From Phoronis australis (lineage: Eukaryota; Phoronida; Phoronidae), in contig NMRA01000114.1 in assembly GCA_002633005.1 (NCBI GenBank), positions 2,343-41,040 of the forward strand: a stretch of DNA of 38,698 bases, given 5' to 3'. Each line of letters opens with the position of its first letter. The first letter of the stretch is position 1. Positions 12,461-24,600 of the stretch are shown here, piece by piece. A program made the translations under genes and the position numbers. Below the pieces are notes generated by a model, which had not been told where the DNA came from, did not search any database, and saw only the letters and a program-made list of their open reading frames with translations.

Positions 12461-12777
12461 CCGGCTGGTCTGCTCACTCAGCTTGTCCGGAACCTGCTTT
12501 GCAGGTTGTTATAGCCCAGTTGGCTGTTTGGTGTACCCACTTGGTACTTTATATGATATTTGCCCATTTGGCAGTTTGTACCCACTTGGTACTTGTTATT
12601 GAATTTGCCGCTTTGCTCGACCCAGTTGGTAGGCAATGGGCCAATACCCATTTGGTATTATGTACCCATTTGGTACTATGCTAACCTGTGCCACTTAGTA
12701 TCCGATACTCAGTTACACTTTGGGTATCGGAAATGTGTGTGTTATCTTATGTAATTAAGGAACCCATCTGGTTCCTT
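12373..12777. repeat. Array of about twelve short hairpins with varying arms
   Basis: Inverted repeats in order, arm/arm: CAGGaTTGTTCAT/ATGAACAAcCCTG (12373-12400, loop CC); TGCC/GGCA (12399-12411); AACCTGC/GCAGGTT (12491-12507); AGCC/GGCT (12513-12525); GTACC/GGTAC (12533-12547); TGCC/GGCA (12561-12573); GTACC/GGTAC (12578-12592); ACC/GGT (12620-12630) inside TTGCC/GGCAA; AATACC/GGTATT (12643-12659); GTACC/GGTAC (12662-12676); TCCGATAC/GTATCGGA (12701-12731); AAGGAACC/GGTTCCTT (12757-12777). Nine of them share a 5-nt centre of the type CAnTT or CATnT, always between CC and GG. Spacing is irregular (about 18-40 nt between neighbours in the dense part), so it is not a plain satellite. I do not recognise the element. 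Confidence 0.8.
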
Positions 12778-14660
12778 CTGTGAAATATTTATTTGTAGAG
12801 CTGTGACCCTGAAATTCCCAATACAACTTAAAATATTTATTTTTCTTGTTATTTTATTTGTCTCCAATAATGAAGTGAAAGCATGACATCGAATTTCTTT
12901 CTCAAGTATTAAGCCACTTTCCTGAAACAGACCCAAGGAGATGGTGGCCACTGGTGCATAAGTTGCATGTGTATAACAGGCTGAATGTTTGAATTACCAC
13001 CTTGGTTCCGAGGCTTCCGTCGCGTTGTTGATTTATCTCGCAGAAACCACAGTAATTAGTCGGAAATGGGCGACACAGAAAACTAAACGAATGTTTCGTA
13101 CATAAACAACCCATGTTTTCATCAAAGTAAAAGAGACGAATGCTTTGATTAGAAATACATGTACTCAAAGCAAACAGAAATAGCTGACACATATCTTTTT
13201 CTGGTTTTTAAATCATATAAAACGACATCTTAGAATGTTTATACCTGGGATATTGATTGCTTTCACCGAGTGCAAATATACAATGTCGTAGCGTTGACAC
13301 CCTCCCTCCTGTCGCCACTTATTTGCCGCCTCCCGGCCGCCAAGTCACCATCTACATGTATTCCTCGCACCCGCAGCCTACGTCTGGCGCCCGGGAGCAG
13401 CTGCCCTACTCCCCTGCCCCGACACTCGCTACTTCGAGACACGGAATTTTCATCCAAACAACACAATTTGTAGAGGAACTCAAGTCGCAGACACTGCGTA
13501 CATGCATCAATTACGAATTGGAAAATTTGAGGTTGTCTAACTTCAGTGAACTCTGAGGCGCTGATGGTTTCCATGGTATGTTTGATAACGGAAATAGAAT
13601 CTTGTCGTGGTGAAAGTAATGTGAGACCGATTTCGGCCACCTCAATAGACTTCAATGCGCAAATTCACCAAAAACTAGTGGAAACAAAAAGACCGACTAT
13701 ACATTAGAATTTAATAGTTATTATTGCGGGTGTCAATGGAAGTCAATTGTATTCACGCAAGGAAATACGCGCGCCCTTGCATATGAACGAGCAACGAAAG
13801 AACGCTGAGATGTATAACACGTTTCTATGAGATTATTCGTATTTGTAAATACGTCAGTGATTGTTTATGACTGTTATGTGTCCAGCTTTCAATAATTATG
13901 TCCCTTGATGCAAAATCATTTCTAAGAAAAAGCCAGTACTGAGTTTTTGTATCGGAAATTACATGGACATATCTGTGTAATTAGCCACAACAATAGTTTT
14001 TCTGTTGTCGTTTTTTTCTTTCTTCCAAATCACCGTCTGAGTTTTACACATTTACAATACAGAAGTTATGGAAATGGTTTAACATCGATCCTATCTCAGA
14101 TTGGTTGTGCTCTTTCTGCCTGGGAAAACTGAAAAGTCGTTGGTATTATCCCAGGGGCCATTGTGTACCGGTACACCGCGAGTTCCTTGCAAGTCCAGCA
14201 GGCGTACATGTAGATGTACATCAAATCCAACCTGACACGACTGTACAACGACAATTCATCGCTAAATACGAAGCTTTTATTGGCAGGAGACAGATTCATA
14301 GTACATTTAACGGTTGCTGAATGTAACAAAATCTACCTCCCGGGTTGCAAGAGTAAATCTTGTTAAGGTACATCTGTACGAGAAGTGCAGGTAAAAAGTA
14401 TAAATGATGAGCACATTCGGTTCCGATATGATCACTTGCATGTTTCTCGTTTGGTGGCGCATTTTCTTGAATTTCCTCCCAAAAGAACGAGCAATCAAAA
14501 TCAAACCTAGCCTTTTGCAAGCTAAATTGTCAACGCCTGAGAACCCATTGACAATAATACAGCACGCGTCCTACGTGACATGCACAAGACATGTCAAAAG
14601 GATTTTTTTACTTCGCTGAATGAACATTGTTTATGCAAAATAAGTCAAAGCAGGTGTGTT
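12778..14660. other. No gene assigned; GC-rich open frames at 13257-13655
   Basis: Overlapping frames of 99 (plus) and 130 (minus) codons lie over a locally GC-rich patch at 13300-13440. Neither has a domain I recognise. A single exon of an unknown gene cannot be excluded. Confidence 0.4.
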
Positions 14661-14796
14661 GTTTTCGGAATACCCTGGTCTCCATTTGAAGTTTTGAGTT
14701 AATATCACTGTGGAAATACTGTTTGTTTGTTTTCGAACGTACTTGGTCTCCACTTGAAGTTCCGACTTTTCTATCTTGTAGAAATTCCGTTTTTAA
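14661..14796. repeat. 68-bp tandem duplication, two diverged copies
   Basis: Units start at GTTTTCGGAATACC (14661) and GTTTTCGAACGTAC (14729) and align without gaps, sharing GGTCTCCA, TTGAAGTT, and a GTGGAAATA/GTAGAAATT tail. It ends about 120 bp before the first recognisable LINE sequence and may mark its damaged 5' flank. Confidence 0.68.
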
Positions 14797-14916
14797 AGTA
14801 AACATGCTTTGGATTTGTACTCATTCTGGTTCTTATTGCCTATAATAAGCACTGGAACGACGTTGGGAAGAATAGGATGCAATTACATAAATTTTATCAA
14901 CACAAGAAACAACAAA

Positions 14917-16820
14917 GACCTTATATTTTTATACTGTGTGCTGACATTTTGTCCATATGACGTGAAAAGTATAAAAATCGGCGACGTTATAATGACTTCG
15001 TTATAACACAATACGCAGATGACACAACTTTCACATTGGACAGAACTCCAAGATCCCTGGCAGCACTTATGAATAACCTAGAGTTATATGCAGGGATGTC
15101 GGGGCTGAAGATAAACTATTCTAAGACAAAAGTAGTGTGGATTGGAAGTAGAAATTCTCTCAAGAAGTGTTTCACCGCACGCGTTGGAAATTAAAATGGG
15201 GTGACGTTGATTTCATGCTTCTGGGTATTAATTTCAGAGTGAACTTGGATACCATGTCCAAAGATAACTTTGATGCAAAAATAATGGAAATATATGATCT
15301 CGTAGAAAGCTGACTATCTTTGGAAAGGTCAAAGTATTAAAAACAGTTGTGCTTCCAAAAATTATACATCTGCTAATGCTGCTCCCAAGTACCAATGATA
15401 CTACTTTTAGGGATATTGAATCTTTGTTTTTCAAATTCATTTGGGACGGAAAACCTGATAAAACAAAAAGAGGAGTACTCATTAAATCCATAGAAGAGGG
15501 TGAATTGATGATGGTTGGTGTCAACAAATTTAATATGTCTTTAAAAATTCCATGAATTAGAAGATTCTTTGTAACAACATTCCCATGGACTTATTTGTTA
15601 CAAAAAGATATCGGGCTTACTAGAGATGGAATGTTGAACTATGGAGACTATAGATTAACTAGATTGGATAATTGTAACTCTTTTGGGGCAGAATGCTTCT
15701 AGTATTGGAGCCTTTTAATTCACAAACAAACTATTTCAGGTCACGAAGATGCGGTGTCAATTAATGTGTGGGCCAAGAGTAGCATAACGGTGGAATACAG
15801 CCCTTGTATTTATGAGTCATTCGTTGAAAAAGGTAGAATATTTGTGAACGATTTTTTAGACTGGAATGGTAACTTCTACACCTTTGAAAGTTTCTAGACG
15901 ATTCATCAGATTAATGTCAGCTTTCTCAAATATTATTCAATTGTCAGTGCAATAAAAAATACCTGAAAACGTTTTCCAAAAACATAATACTAAAATAGAT
16001 ATATGGACCACTTGTACCTTTTCCCTAAAAAATATGATCTTGACGAAAAAGCGGTGTCGGGACTCTTACCATATTCTGTGCAAAAATGGTATAATACCAT
16101 CGGCTCCAAAGAAATTTGAAGTATTGTGATTTTCACTATCAGAGAAGATGTGGAACTTCTATTACAAACTTCCACATGTGAATGTACGAATGACACAAGC
16201 TTACTTTTCTTTCAGTTTCGCTTACTGCATAGAATTCTACCTACTAACTACTTTTTTAAATAAGATTAGATACGTGGACTCAAATTCTTGTACTTTTTGC
16301 AAAAGCCAAATGCTTTCCCGAAACTCTAGAACATTTATTCTTTGAATGTGAATATGTTAATTCTTTCTGGTTAACAACTACAATGCAAATAAATTTTGAA
16401 ATAGACAAAACCACCATAATATTTGGTCTTTGAAATGAAAAGACTAGAATTCTCAATTGTTTTTTTACAAAATAAAATTTCATTTTTAAAATGAAATTTG
16501 TTAACGTCAAACCTAATTTAGGATGTCTTAAAAAAATTTTGAACGAGTGTTTCAATGTAGAAGTTAGTGCTTCGTTAAACACACGTAAATTTAATGATAC
16601 AAAAAATGGGGAGATTGGAAATGTGTTTTTGAAACATGAGGGGACCCAGAGAGTTTACCAGATGCCAGAACAGAAATTTAAGTAGTACATTTTAACTTCA
16701 AAGTAACAATGAAATGCTTTCTCGTTATTTTTTGCACAGTTCTGTACGTTGTTGTGTTGTGTTGTGTATATTTGTATATGTATCTGTCTTTTGTAATAAA
16801 TGTATTAATTGCGAAAAAAG
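14917..16820 (+). mobile_element. Broken non-LTR retrotransposon (3' part: RT to 3' tail)
   Basis: Conceptual frames on the plus strand give the reverse-transcriptase catalytic block QYADDTTFTLD (YADD at 15012-15023), then MSGLKINYSKTKVVWIGS, FMLLGINF, TIFGKVKVLKTVVLPK, FKFIWDGKPDK, a later NVWAKSS...VEKGRIFVNDFL segment and a C-terminal C..C...HLFFEC...FW zinc-finger-like block near 16290-16370. This order is typical of L1/Tx1-type LINE ORF2. The frame is broken by stops or shifts at about 15005, 15192, 15311 and 15553 and several more later, so it is dead. It is 5'-truncated, lacking endonuclease and the early RT motifs. The 3' end shows TTGTGTTGTGTATATTTG-like repeats, AATAAA (near 16795) and a short A run at 16813. 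Confidence 0.8.
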
Positions 16821-17580
16821 CTGTGTGCAGGTAATGTCCTGAAACAATTATTGTATTAAGATCTTGTTAGACAAATGAGTTCATGGCTCGGTCAAATAAA
16901 AAATTAGTGCTAGACTGGTGTGAGTATACGCTAAAAGATAAACATGCCATGTAACCAATCACCATGGTTTTATTTCCGAATAATTACATGTATGTCTACA
17001 AATGTGTCTTTTACACCATGTGATTAAACTTACAATTTCCATTAGATACCTAATTCTCCATTTTGAACGCCACAAATCGCCTAATTCCACTGGAATTCAA
17101 AGATAACAGCGAATGAGAATATGACGGCTCTAACAATCACTGCTCTTTACTAATAAGGTTTTTGAATCAAGATAGAAATTTATCAGCCAGTGCAGAAAGC
17201 AATTTGCTGAGAAGACTTTCCAAAATAAAGATGAACTGGAATGGTTAATTTCAGAATTGCGTCTGATGACCAGTTTTTGGAAGATGAACATGCAAAATGT
17301 TTTTTCCGACGGTGACAGTAATATCAAACCGTTCTTTGACACTTATAGGGGCATTAGGTTTATGGTCGAGGCGCCCATTCCAGGATTATTGCTGAATGGG
17401 GTTGACGTTTTCAAATTATTAATGTTGACCAGAGCTTTAGTTCAATAAAATAATTTGTTGATGCAGTTTTATTTAAAATTGTAGATTCTGGTCATCTTAT
17501 TCCAGACATGCGCTGAAATTATAGTCGCTGACTTCACAATTTTGAAATACTGCTTTTAAAAATACTTTGACACAAGGTGA

Positions 17581-17650
17581 GGTGGATTTAGGTCAGCAAA
17601 TAAAGCGGTTTCCTACAACAGGGAATTTCTGTTCGATTCCACCCCAGGTT
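17581..17650 (+). repeat. tRNA-like module, decayed
   Basis: A good box B, GTTCGATTCC (17631-17640), is preceded by GGTCAGCAAATAAAGCGGTTTCC, which resembles a worn box A and D-arm region. It is probably the head of an old tRNA-derived SINE. The 5' part is too decayed for a cloverleaf. Confidence 0.4.
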
Positions 17651-18651
17651 CAGATCTCAAAAAGTACTTTTTCCTGTCTATAGTGTCACCTTAGAGCCAT
17701 TCTCAATGAATCGCGACAATTCGACTCCTGAGACACTCGATTTTCAAGTATCTTCATCTGGAGCTAACGTATTATTTTTTCTTAGTTTAACGTATGAATG
17801 ATAAGTTTTGAACAATTTCCTCAGCTCAGCAAGTGCAGTTATAGAGTTATTTTGTTGTTTTATTAGAGCAACTGGATAATTTATTTGAAAACATAAAAAC
17901 GCGTTCGTTGGGTTAATTTTCGGTCTAGTTTGTTATCATTGAAAACGAACAATCTCATTGTGCAATTTTATTAACCAGCATGCTTGGTAAAATCGAGAAA
18001 AACATCTCTTAGTATTTTCTACTTTCTTGTGTATTTTTCGTGGACTTTTAAAATTTAACTTTTGAACTAAATTTTTACTTTTTTAAAACACGTCGTTTGT
18101 TTTTAACTGTGCTTTATAAAAACAGGTGCTGTGGTGTTTGCACTTGTCTTAATTTTCATTTGCGACTATCGATCATTCAAAAACTGGTATCCAATATCCG
18201 GTAATGTGATGACTAAAAAATCATTAAGTGAATTTAAAGACGTCTCGTAAATGACACAACATGTCCCGTAAGTGAGGGGCAAGTGATACTGTGTCGGTGG
18301 GAATAATTTCTGACCACCTACACTTCAGGAAAAACTGGTATGAAGTAATGACGGATAGTATACGAATTGAAGGCTATTTGTTGTCACTTGTATGAGTTGA
18401 TGTAACTAATTACGTAATAAAAATGACAACAGATTACAATTCAACCGTCTGTGATGCAAGAAGGCACGTGGAGACATTTGTAACACAACTCACATGTACA
18501 TGTACAGGTAAATCCAAAAGTTTGTATTCAACATTTTTACAACATTTGCTATACAATTGTGCCTGACATTTAACACATGTCACGTCCCGTAAATGACAAC
18601 TTAAGCGTTGAAAATTGGGCTAAAGACTTTAAACGTTGAAATTGCAATATT

Positions 18652-18788
18652 CCTGGGGTGGATCCAGGGTTTTTGAAATGGGGTTAGATCAACGATTTTT
18701 AAAAAGGGGGACTCAGACAACAATGTGAAAATTCCAAGCTTTACATCACTAAAATCAAAGAAAAAAGCGGTACCGGATCCGCCTATGG
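18652..18788. mobile_element. hAT-like terminal-inverted-repeat relic
   Basis: Left end CCTGGGGTGGATCCAGGG and right end CCGGATCCGCCTATGG form an imperfect inverted repeat (about 11 of 14). The CAGGGGYGGATCCAG type of end is familiar from hAT-family elements. There is no transposase; the open frame running through it (18601-18843, minus) has no recognisable domain. I did not find a clean 8-bp target duplication. Confidence 0.42.
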
Positions 18789-21224
18789 TGCCCGGCAAAA
18801 ACTTAATTGTCAAAGCACAATTGTTCCAAATAACAGAGTACAAGAATAACAGTGTGTCTCCGAGTAATTAGAACTAAATAATTTTGATATATTCAAGCCA
18901 TCTTTTAACAAGCTCCAGCGGATATGCGTCTTTACCTAGACGGGCTTATAAAACAATGACAGCTTCACCCATTTGCTAAAGAACTAGAAATGATAATTTC
19001 CTTACACAAAATATGTTGCAATATGTCAGACAAAGGAGTCATCGTCGCGCCTATATAACTACATGTTTTTACTGTGATATCGTGAAAATAAAGCATGCGT
19101 AATCAATAAGCATTTTTGTAAAACAGTCCTAAGCTCGACTCAATTATAGGTCAACATTACAGAATGCTCGCGCATGTATGACTTGTCGCAAATCAGCAGT
19201 AAGTAACTCCCGCAACTGTTTAACAACAAATGGTAAACGATATGTCCGTTAAGAGTAAAAGACAAAAGATAAAGTAACTGCCGCATCTTTCGAGTTGTTA
19301 CTAATGTCAGTAACGTCCTGCCACCGTCTCATATTCAAACCTTTTCATGTTGGACAATTAAAACGGTAGAGATACCTACAGTGATTGATATTGTATTTAC
19401 AGTGTAGTGATCATGTCTTAAACTGAACTCATCAGCACGGTACTAATAAACTAGACATAGTTCGCCAGAATTCTGCCAGCCTCTGTCGTACTTTGCCAGA
19501 ATTATTGGGAAGTTTACTCCAGTAAAACACTGTATACATAAAACTTTTGTCAGAGTTTACATTTTGTACGACGATATTTCCCCTAAGGCTAGTTGTTTAT
19601 TTATGAAGGGACTTGCGATTTCGACAACACGTGCTGAGACTTTGTCGAGAATCAGCCAGAATTGACACGGATTTTAGTCGAAAAGGAAATGATGCTTACT
19701 TGTGTGCTCTCAATTTATCGAAATTTCCCAGTTTATTTTGAAAACTTTTGTATGTGATGTCGTATGATAACTTTTTTCAAGCTTCATGTGTACAAATTTT
19801 TATAAGATAATTCGACTCGGTTCGCAGGCGTACAACAATCAACAATTGTTTTGCATGAAATTCTATGGTATAAGTTGTTGGAATTACCCACAGCATCACT
19901 GATTAAAACAAGGGCTGAAATCATATATTTACCACCAACTATATTGCATTAAGATTGTATAAAGTACTCAAGATGCCAGAGACAAAGTTTGAAAATATTT
20001 TTAATGTTTGCATGGGACAGTTCAACACTTTATTTTCTTGTGTTTTTATTTCCATACAAGGTCATCAGGATAGGGTTTGAATGTTTGACTATAAAGAGAC
20101 GGGTGCAAATTTTATTTAAGCAATGTTGCCGCTCAATGCACGTCTTAAATCTTTTCATAGCATATCGGAAAATAATTTTCTTTCCCAAACACCACATCCA
20201 AGACATCTATGAGTAAAACAGAGACAACAAGTCAACAATTTCTACAATATTGACCTACAAACATTTGGCTGATTCATTTCAAAGTATGGCGAAAATTCAG
20301 TTCGATTTGATGGCCAAAAGCAAGGTGTTCCTTAGTCAAGTAGAGTTTCGAGACCAATTTGCCAGTGGCAATAAGCCCGTTTCGTGTTATTCATATTTAG
20401 GCCGTACGTAGGGAGGAAATGTCCTCTTGTAGAGCAACTGAAACGCACTTTCGAGACGTTATACCACGGTGATTATGCGCATGATATGAAATGTCATTTC
20501 ACCTCCTATAAATGCTAGAGTAAGAACTCGTGAGCTTGAGCTGCGTTACACGTGCATCGTGAGATAGTCTGGGCTTAGAAGATCTAAAGCTCATACACGT
20601 TGTCTTGTAAGTTGTTTTGTGCCGTTTAATCAAAGCCAAAGGTCACAAGTCCGGTCGTTGCACGTTGGTGCAAACCCGACCCTACGATTGTACAAGAGTG
20701 AGACGTTGGAGCTGATGTTAAGTTACTTCGCCACCGTCTTCACATGCCAACTTATTGAAGTGCGAGCGCAGTAAAACAGAAGTTACGACTATTGATGAAT
20801 GCGACCCCTGATTTAACAGATGAGCGTCGCATCCCAGATACATTATCCCTTCATAAAAATGCCGATGTCATAAATAATATTCATTCAGTAGTTTTCAAAA
20901 TTAAGAAGACAACGTCGATTTTGACCCTCGGCCCATAATTCTGCATCATAATTATCATTTTTTCGACAAGAATCCGTCTAATTTTATCTAAATCGTCACA
21001 AAATTTTGACAGGTGGTGCTCCATCCACCTTGTGGAGTCGAAATAGGACAAATTACTGAGCAAGGCCATTGCATAAATAAAAAATGGCTAGGCGCAAACC
21101 GTCACATTAAACTCCGAGAAAAAAATTAACACAAAGCTTTTTGTTGGCACAAAATTCAGCCTAAATTGGCAAATGATTCCGGAACGAAGTGTATCCGCGT
21201 TTGGCAGAGTTGAAGTCTGATGAG

Positions 21225-21230
21225 TTTATT
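21225..21230 (-). terminator. Candidate polyadenylation signal
   Basis: Reads AATAAA on the minus strand, about 260 nt beyond the TGA of the TLDc-TSP1-ZP gene. It is the first perfect hexamer I see downstream, so a 3' untranslated region of roughly 280 nt is likely. The cleavage site itself cannot be seen. Confidence 0.5.
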
Positions 21231-21489
21231 TTGAAAACTCGTGAAATTGATAGTGAACTCTATGCATTTCTTATTAGCTTCACATCAATGACAAGCTGAG
21301 ACGGAATTGATATTGTGAGTTGAACATTTCAAAGTAAACATAGTTCCGCCACGATGCACGTGACAACTAGCGCATGCTGGTTGACTTATTTTTAAAAATA
21401 TTAACTTAGCGAGAGCTTGTGATATTTGACTTGGCTTAGAAAATGCCTGCGGTAGCTAAATTAGTAGCAGCACTTCATTGCATCGATCT

Positions 21490-21674
21490 TCAGTCTTTGT
21501 ATTCTCGGTAAGTGACATTACGTTTGGCAAAAAAGCCCGCCAAGCAAATGACCAGCAACAAAAGGAAAGCAAGAACTGACACCACAGCATAGAACACAGT
21601 GATGTTAACATATCCTCTACAGACGTCGGTTTTGAAGTCCTCCTTGTATTGGTCTTTGTTTTCGGGCAATCCGT
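21490..21674 (-). CDS. Terminal exon: transmembrane helix and short tail
   Basis: Coding part is 185 nt, phase 1 in, acceptor ttcttgcag, ending in TGA at 21490-21492. After a charged stretch (PENKDQYKEDFKTD) with one cysteine and an NIT sequon comes a hydrophobic run of about 22 residues, FYAVVSVLAFLLLL to AGFF (roughly 21530-21597). A positive stop-transfer AKR and a tail ending TYREYKD follow. This is typical of a type I single-pass protein with a tail of 11-12 residues. If the RRKRR site upstream is cut, this piece is the membrane stub released from the mature ectodomain. Confidence 0.85.
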
Positions 21675-24600
21675 CTGCAAGAAAAGAACTTACAGTGACA
21701 TTAGGCCCAAACCATGCGTTTACACAGCTTGGTGTAAGTAAAGCGGCTTTAAATTGAACTTTTGACTTTGATAATTTATCACTATAAAATGGGTTTTAGT
21801 TTGCTCCTTATACTGATTAGAAAATATTCGCCGAAGGGATGAAAGCTCGTTGCTTTTTGAGACTGCGCTCGGGGTGTCAGAAATAACGAAACGTCTATTC
21901 TGTGTAAACCCTAAATCACGTCGAATCCGAATACGGAACAAATGGAGACTAACGCAAAGTGATTTAATGTCATGCAGGACTAATTCGACAAGTATGCACA
22001 TTTAACCAAATACGTGTATCTACTTAACTGTAGCTACATACAACGTATCCGATCAAACTTTACGTGCAACGTCGAAACTTTTCCAAGGAAAGTATTTTAG
22101 GTCCCTTTTTAATAGCCTTTCATGCAAAGGGGAACATTTTAAAAATATTTTCGATCACCGGCTTAGAGAACCAAAGACAAAGAATAGCATTTTAATTCTC
22201 GTATGATAAACCAAATGTGGACATTTTTCTTTGGTCTTACATAATCTTAATGAGGACACGTTATAAAATTTCATTTTACTATATGAATGTCCAAGACTGA
22301 ATCCCAAGAACATGGTTAGAGTTTCGAAGTTATCACTTCGTTTTCGTCGTTTACAATATTGAACTTTTCATTAAAATCCTAAACGCCTTTTTGGTAACCT
22401 CATATGCAAAACTGGAACATTTGGAAAACAATTCCTGATTTTGTTTTGAGAACATGAAAGCAAGTTCATTTTATGAAAGTTTCATATGAGTCTGATCAGC
22501 TATTCTGAAATACGGTGTTATGTAACATTTGGAAAAATACTACAGAACTAAAAGTACATGTATGTCTAAATTAATTTACCTTCGTTGGAGACTTGTAACT
22601 CCATCTCTAATACCTCTCTGACATATTCACCGTCTGCAGACCTTCGTTTACGTCTAACTGTGCTACACGTGTTTCCGTTCGTCTGAAACAGCGGCGCTTA
22701 AAATTTACCAAATGCTTAATCACATAAATTACAAGTAAGCTCTAGTGAGTCATCTAGATTTCTCCATGTTTAAGTTCGGTAATATGGTTTTAGGAATAAA
22801 TATTACCTGATTTTTGGTTTCTCGCGAAAACTCTACAGTGACTTCATAAATGGCGGAGGTTTGGCCATAAAACCTGAACGTTGTCATGTCAACGCACATG
22901 GCTTTGCTCGAGGGATCGGTTGTGGGGAAACTGGGACCCACTTGAGTAATGGTGTTGGATTTGCATCTGAAAAGTTAGAACAATGAATAGTGACTGGTGC
23001 ATCGACCAAATACCCGAAATCTATAAACCAAAGGCATGGCAAAACTAAAGTGCTCTGCTTATATACTGGATCAATTAAAGGTTTATTAAAAATTTCAGTG
23101 GTTAAGTTAAGTCTTCCAAACTGGGTAAATCAAAAATATCTTCAAACTACAAGTGTTTTACAAAATTATCAACACGATTTGTTTTCTTGTGATAGTTCTG
23201 CAGTTATTACTTTGGTTAAACTTACCCTTCTTTAATGATGTAAAACTTCTTACCAGAAGCATCTATGGTTACAACGTCTACTACTATAGCGCCCTTGTAT
23301 GCTGAAATAAAATGGTTTGCAGGCCAGTGAATTGTGGTCTTGTGGCTATATGGCTTGCCATGCAAATAAACAAGTTGCTCGCAGGACATAAGGTAGAAAC
23401 GCAACAGTGACGAAGAGAACCAAATTAGGGTGTGATGTGAAGGTCAAATTGTTAGTTGCAAGGGAACGAAACGGCTCAAAAATATTTAACCTATCAAAAC
23501 AATGTTGTTGTGATGTCAGTCTTCGGTATTACTCGATTGTGATGACTAATAAAGAGACAACAATAATGACAAATTAAGAATACATTATGGGTGTTATAAA
23601 AATGTCATTGGGGCACATTAATAAGTGTTTTCGTGATTACACAACACCGTGTACTCGTTTTTCACAGCGCAGATACATACGATTATCGTCACTAAATTTG
23701 GGCTCCGCACACAATTGGAATCGTACTCCCAGTGTCGCTAGTGAGATCGGTTGTCCACCGATGTAGGCATGCAGAGAAGATGACGGCGGCGCAGCTCTTT
23801 CAGCGTTGAGATCTCTCCATTTGCTGTAACCAACAACTACGTAAATCAGAGCAATTACTTGGTACAATTTTCAGGTAACATGTTGTGTGATTGCGCCCTG
23901 ATTCTGGAATACCTTGTCTCCAGGTATCAGAAATAGCTAACAAAGTTTGCAAAATGGCGGCTACTAAAGTCATGGATCTGATACCTAGCAGCAGACAGTT
24001 TCTACGTGTACTTTCAATTGATTCAAAATGCATGCTATTTCCCATGCCAAATAACAAAATATAGAGGTAGCAAGCTATTGTTCACAATCGGAGAACCATA
24101 GAACGCGCGTGAGCGCGTCGTATAGATATTTCCTATGGGACACTACCATTGTTTTCCTTTGTTGGGTCGTTCTTGGATATCCCAATACATGTAGCACGGC
24201 TATCGTACCTTTGGCACCCAAATGCAGGTTTCCGATGAATGCTTACAACTATTTTTACGATAAGAAAGAAAAACAAAAAACACCGTGGATACGCCTATCT
24301 ACCGATATTTATTAAACGAGCTTGCAACCTAGTTTCCCGTGGGCTACGTTTCCAGTCCTCCTGAACGGGTATGGTTAAATTGTACCGGTACATTCATTAA
24401 ACAAGAACACGGGAACTTTCGACAGAATATTCAATTGCGTAAACTGCACCTAGGGGGCGCAGTCGTAGCGGCTAATACCCGGTTATGTACACATAGTAAT
24501 TCTATGACATAGTCTCTTTTGGTACTGAGAGGGGGCATGGTGCCAGATGAAGACAGCTTTCCTGATCTTTGTAGGAATGTACCTCGTCTAACTGTTCAAA

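Larger units (their letters stand above)
16821..21224. other. No gene recognised downstream of the TLDc gene
   Basis: Intergenic space past the polyadenylation signal of the minus-strand gene. It holds only the tRNA-like relic at 17581 and the hAT-like relic at 18652. Open frames are short (longest about 80 codons) and unconvincing. Confidence 0.5.

Noticed and set aside
13257-13655. 99-codon plus and 130-codon minus frames
   Set aside because: Each is a shadow of the other over a GC-rich patch and neither shows a recognisable motif.
20507-20600. TATAAAT followed by a possible leader and GTAAGT on the plus strand
   Set aside because: No plus-strand coding exon follows, and it would run antisense into the 3' end of the TLDc gene; TATA-like words are common in AT-rich DNA.
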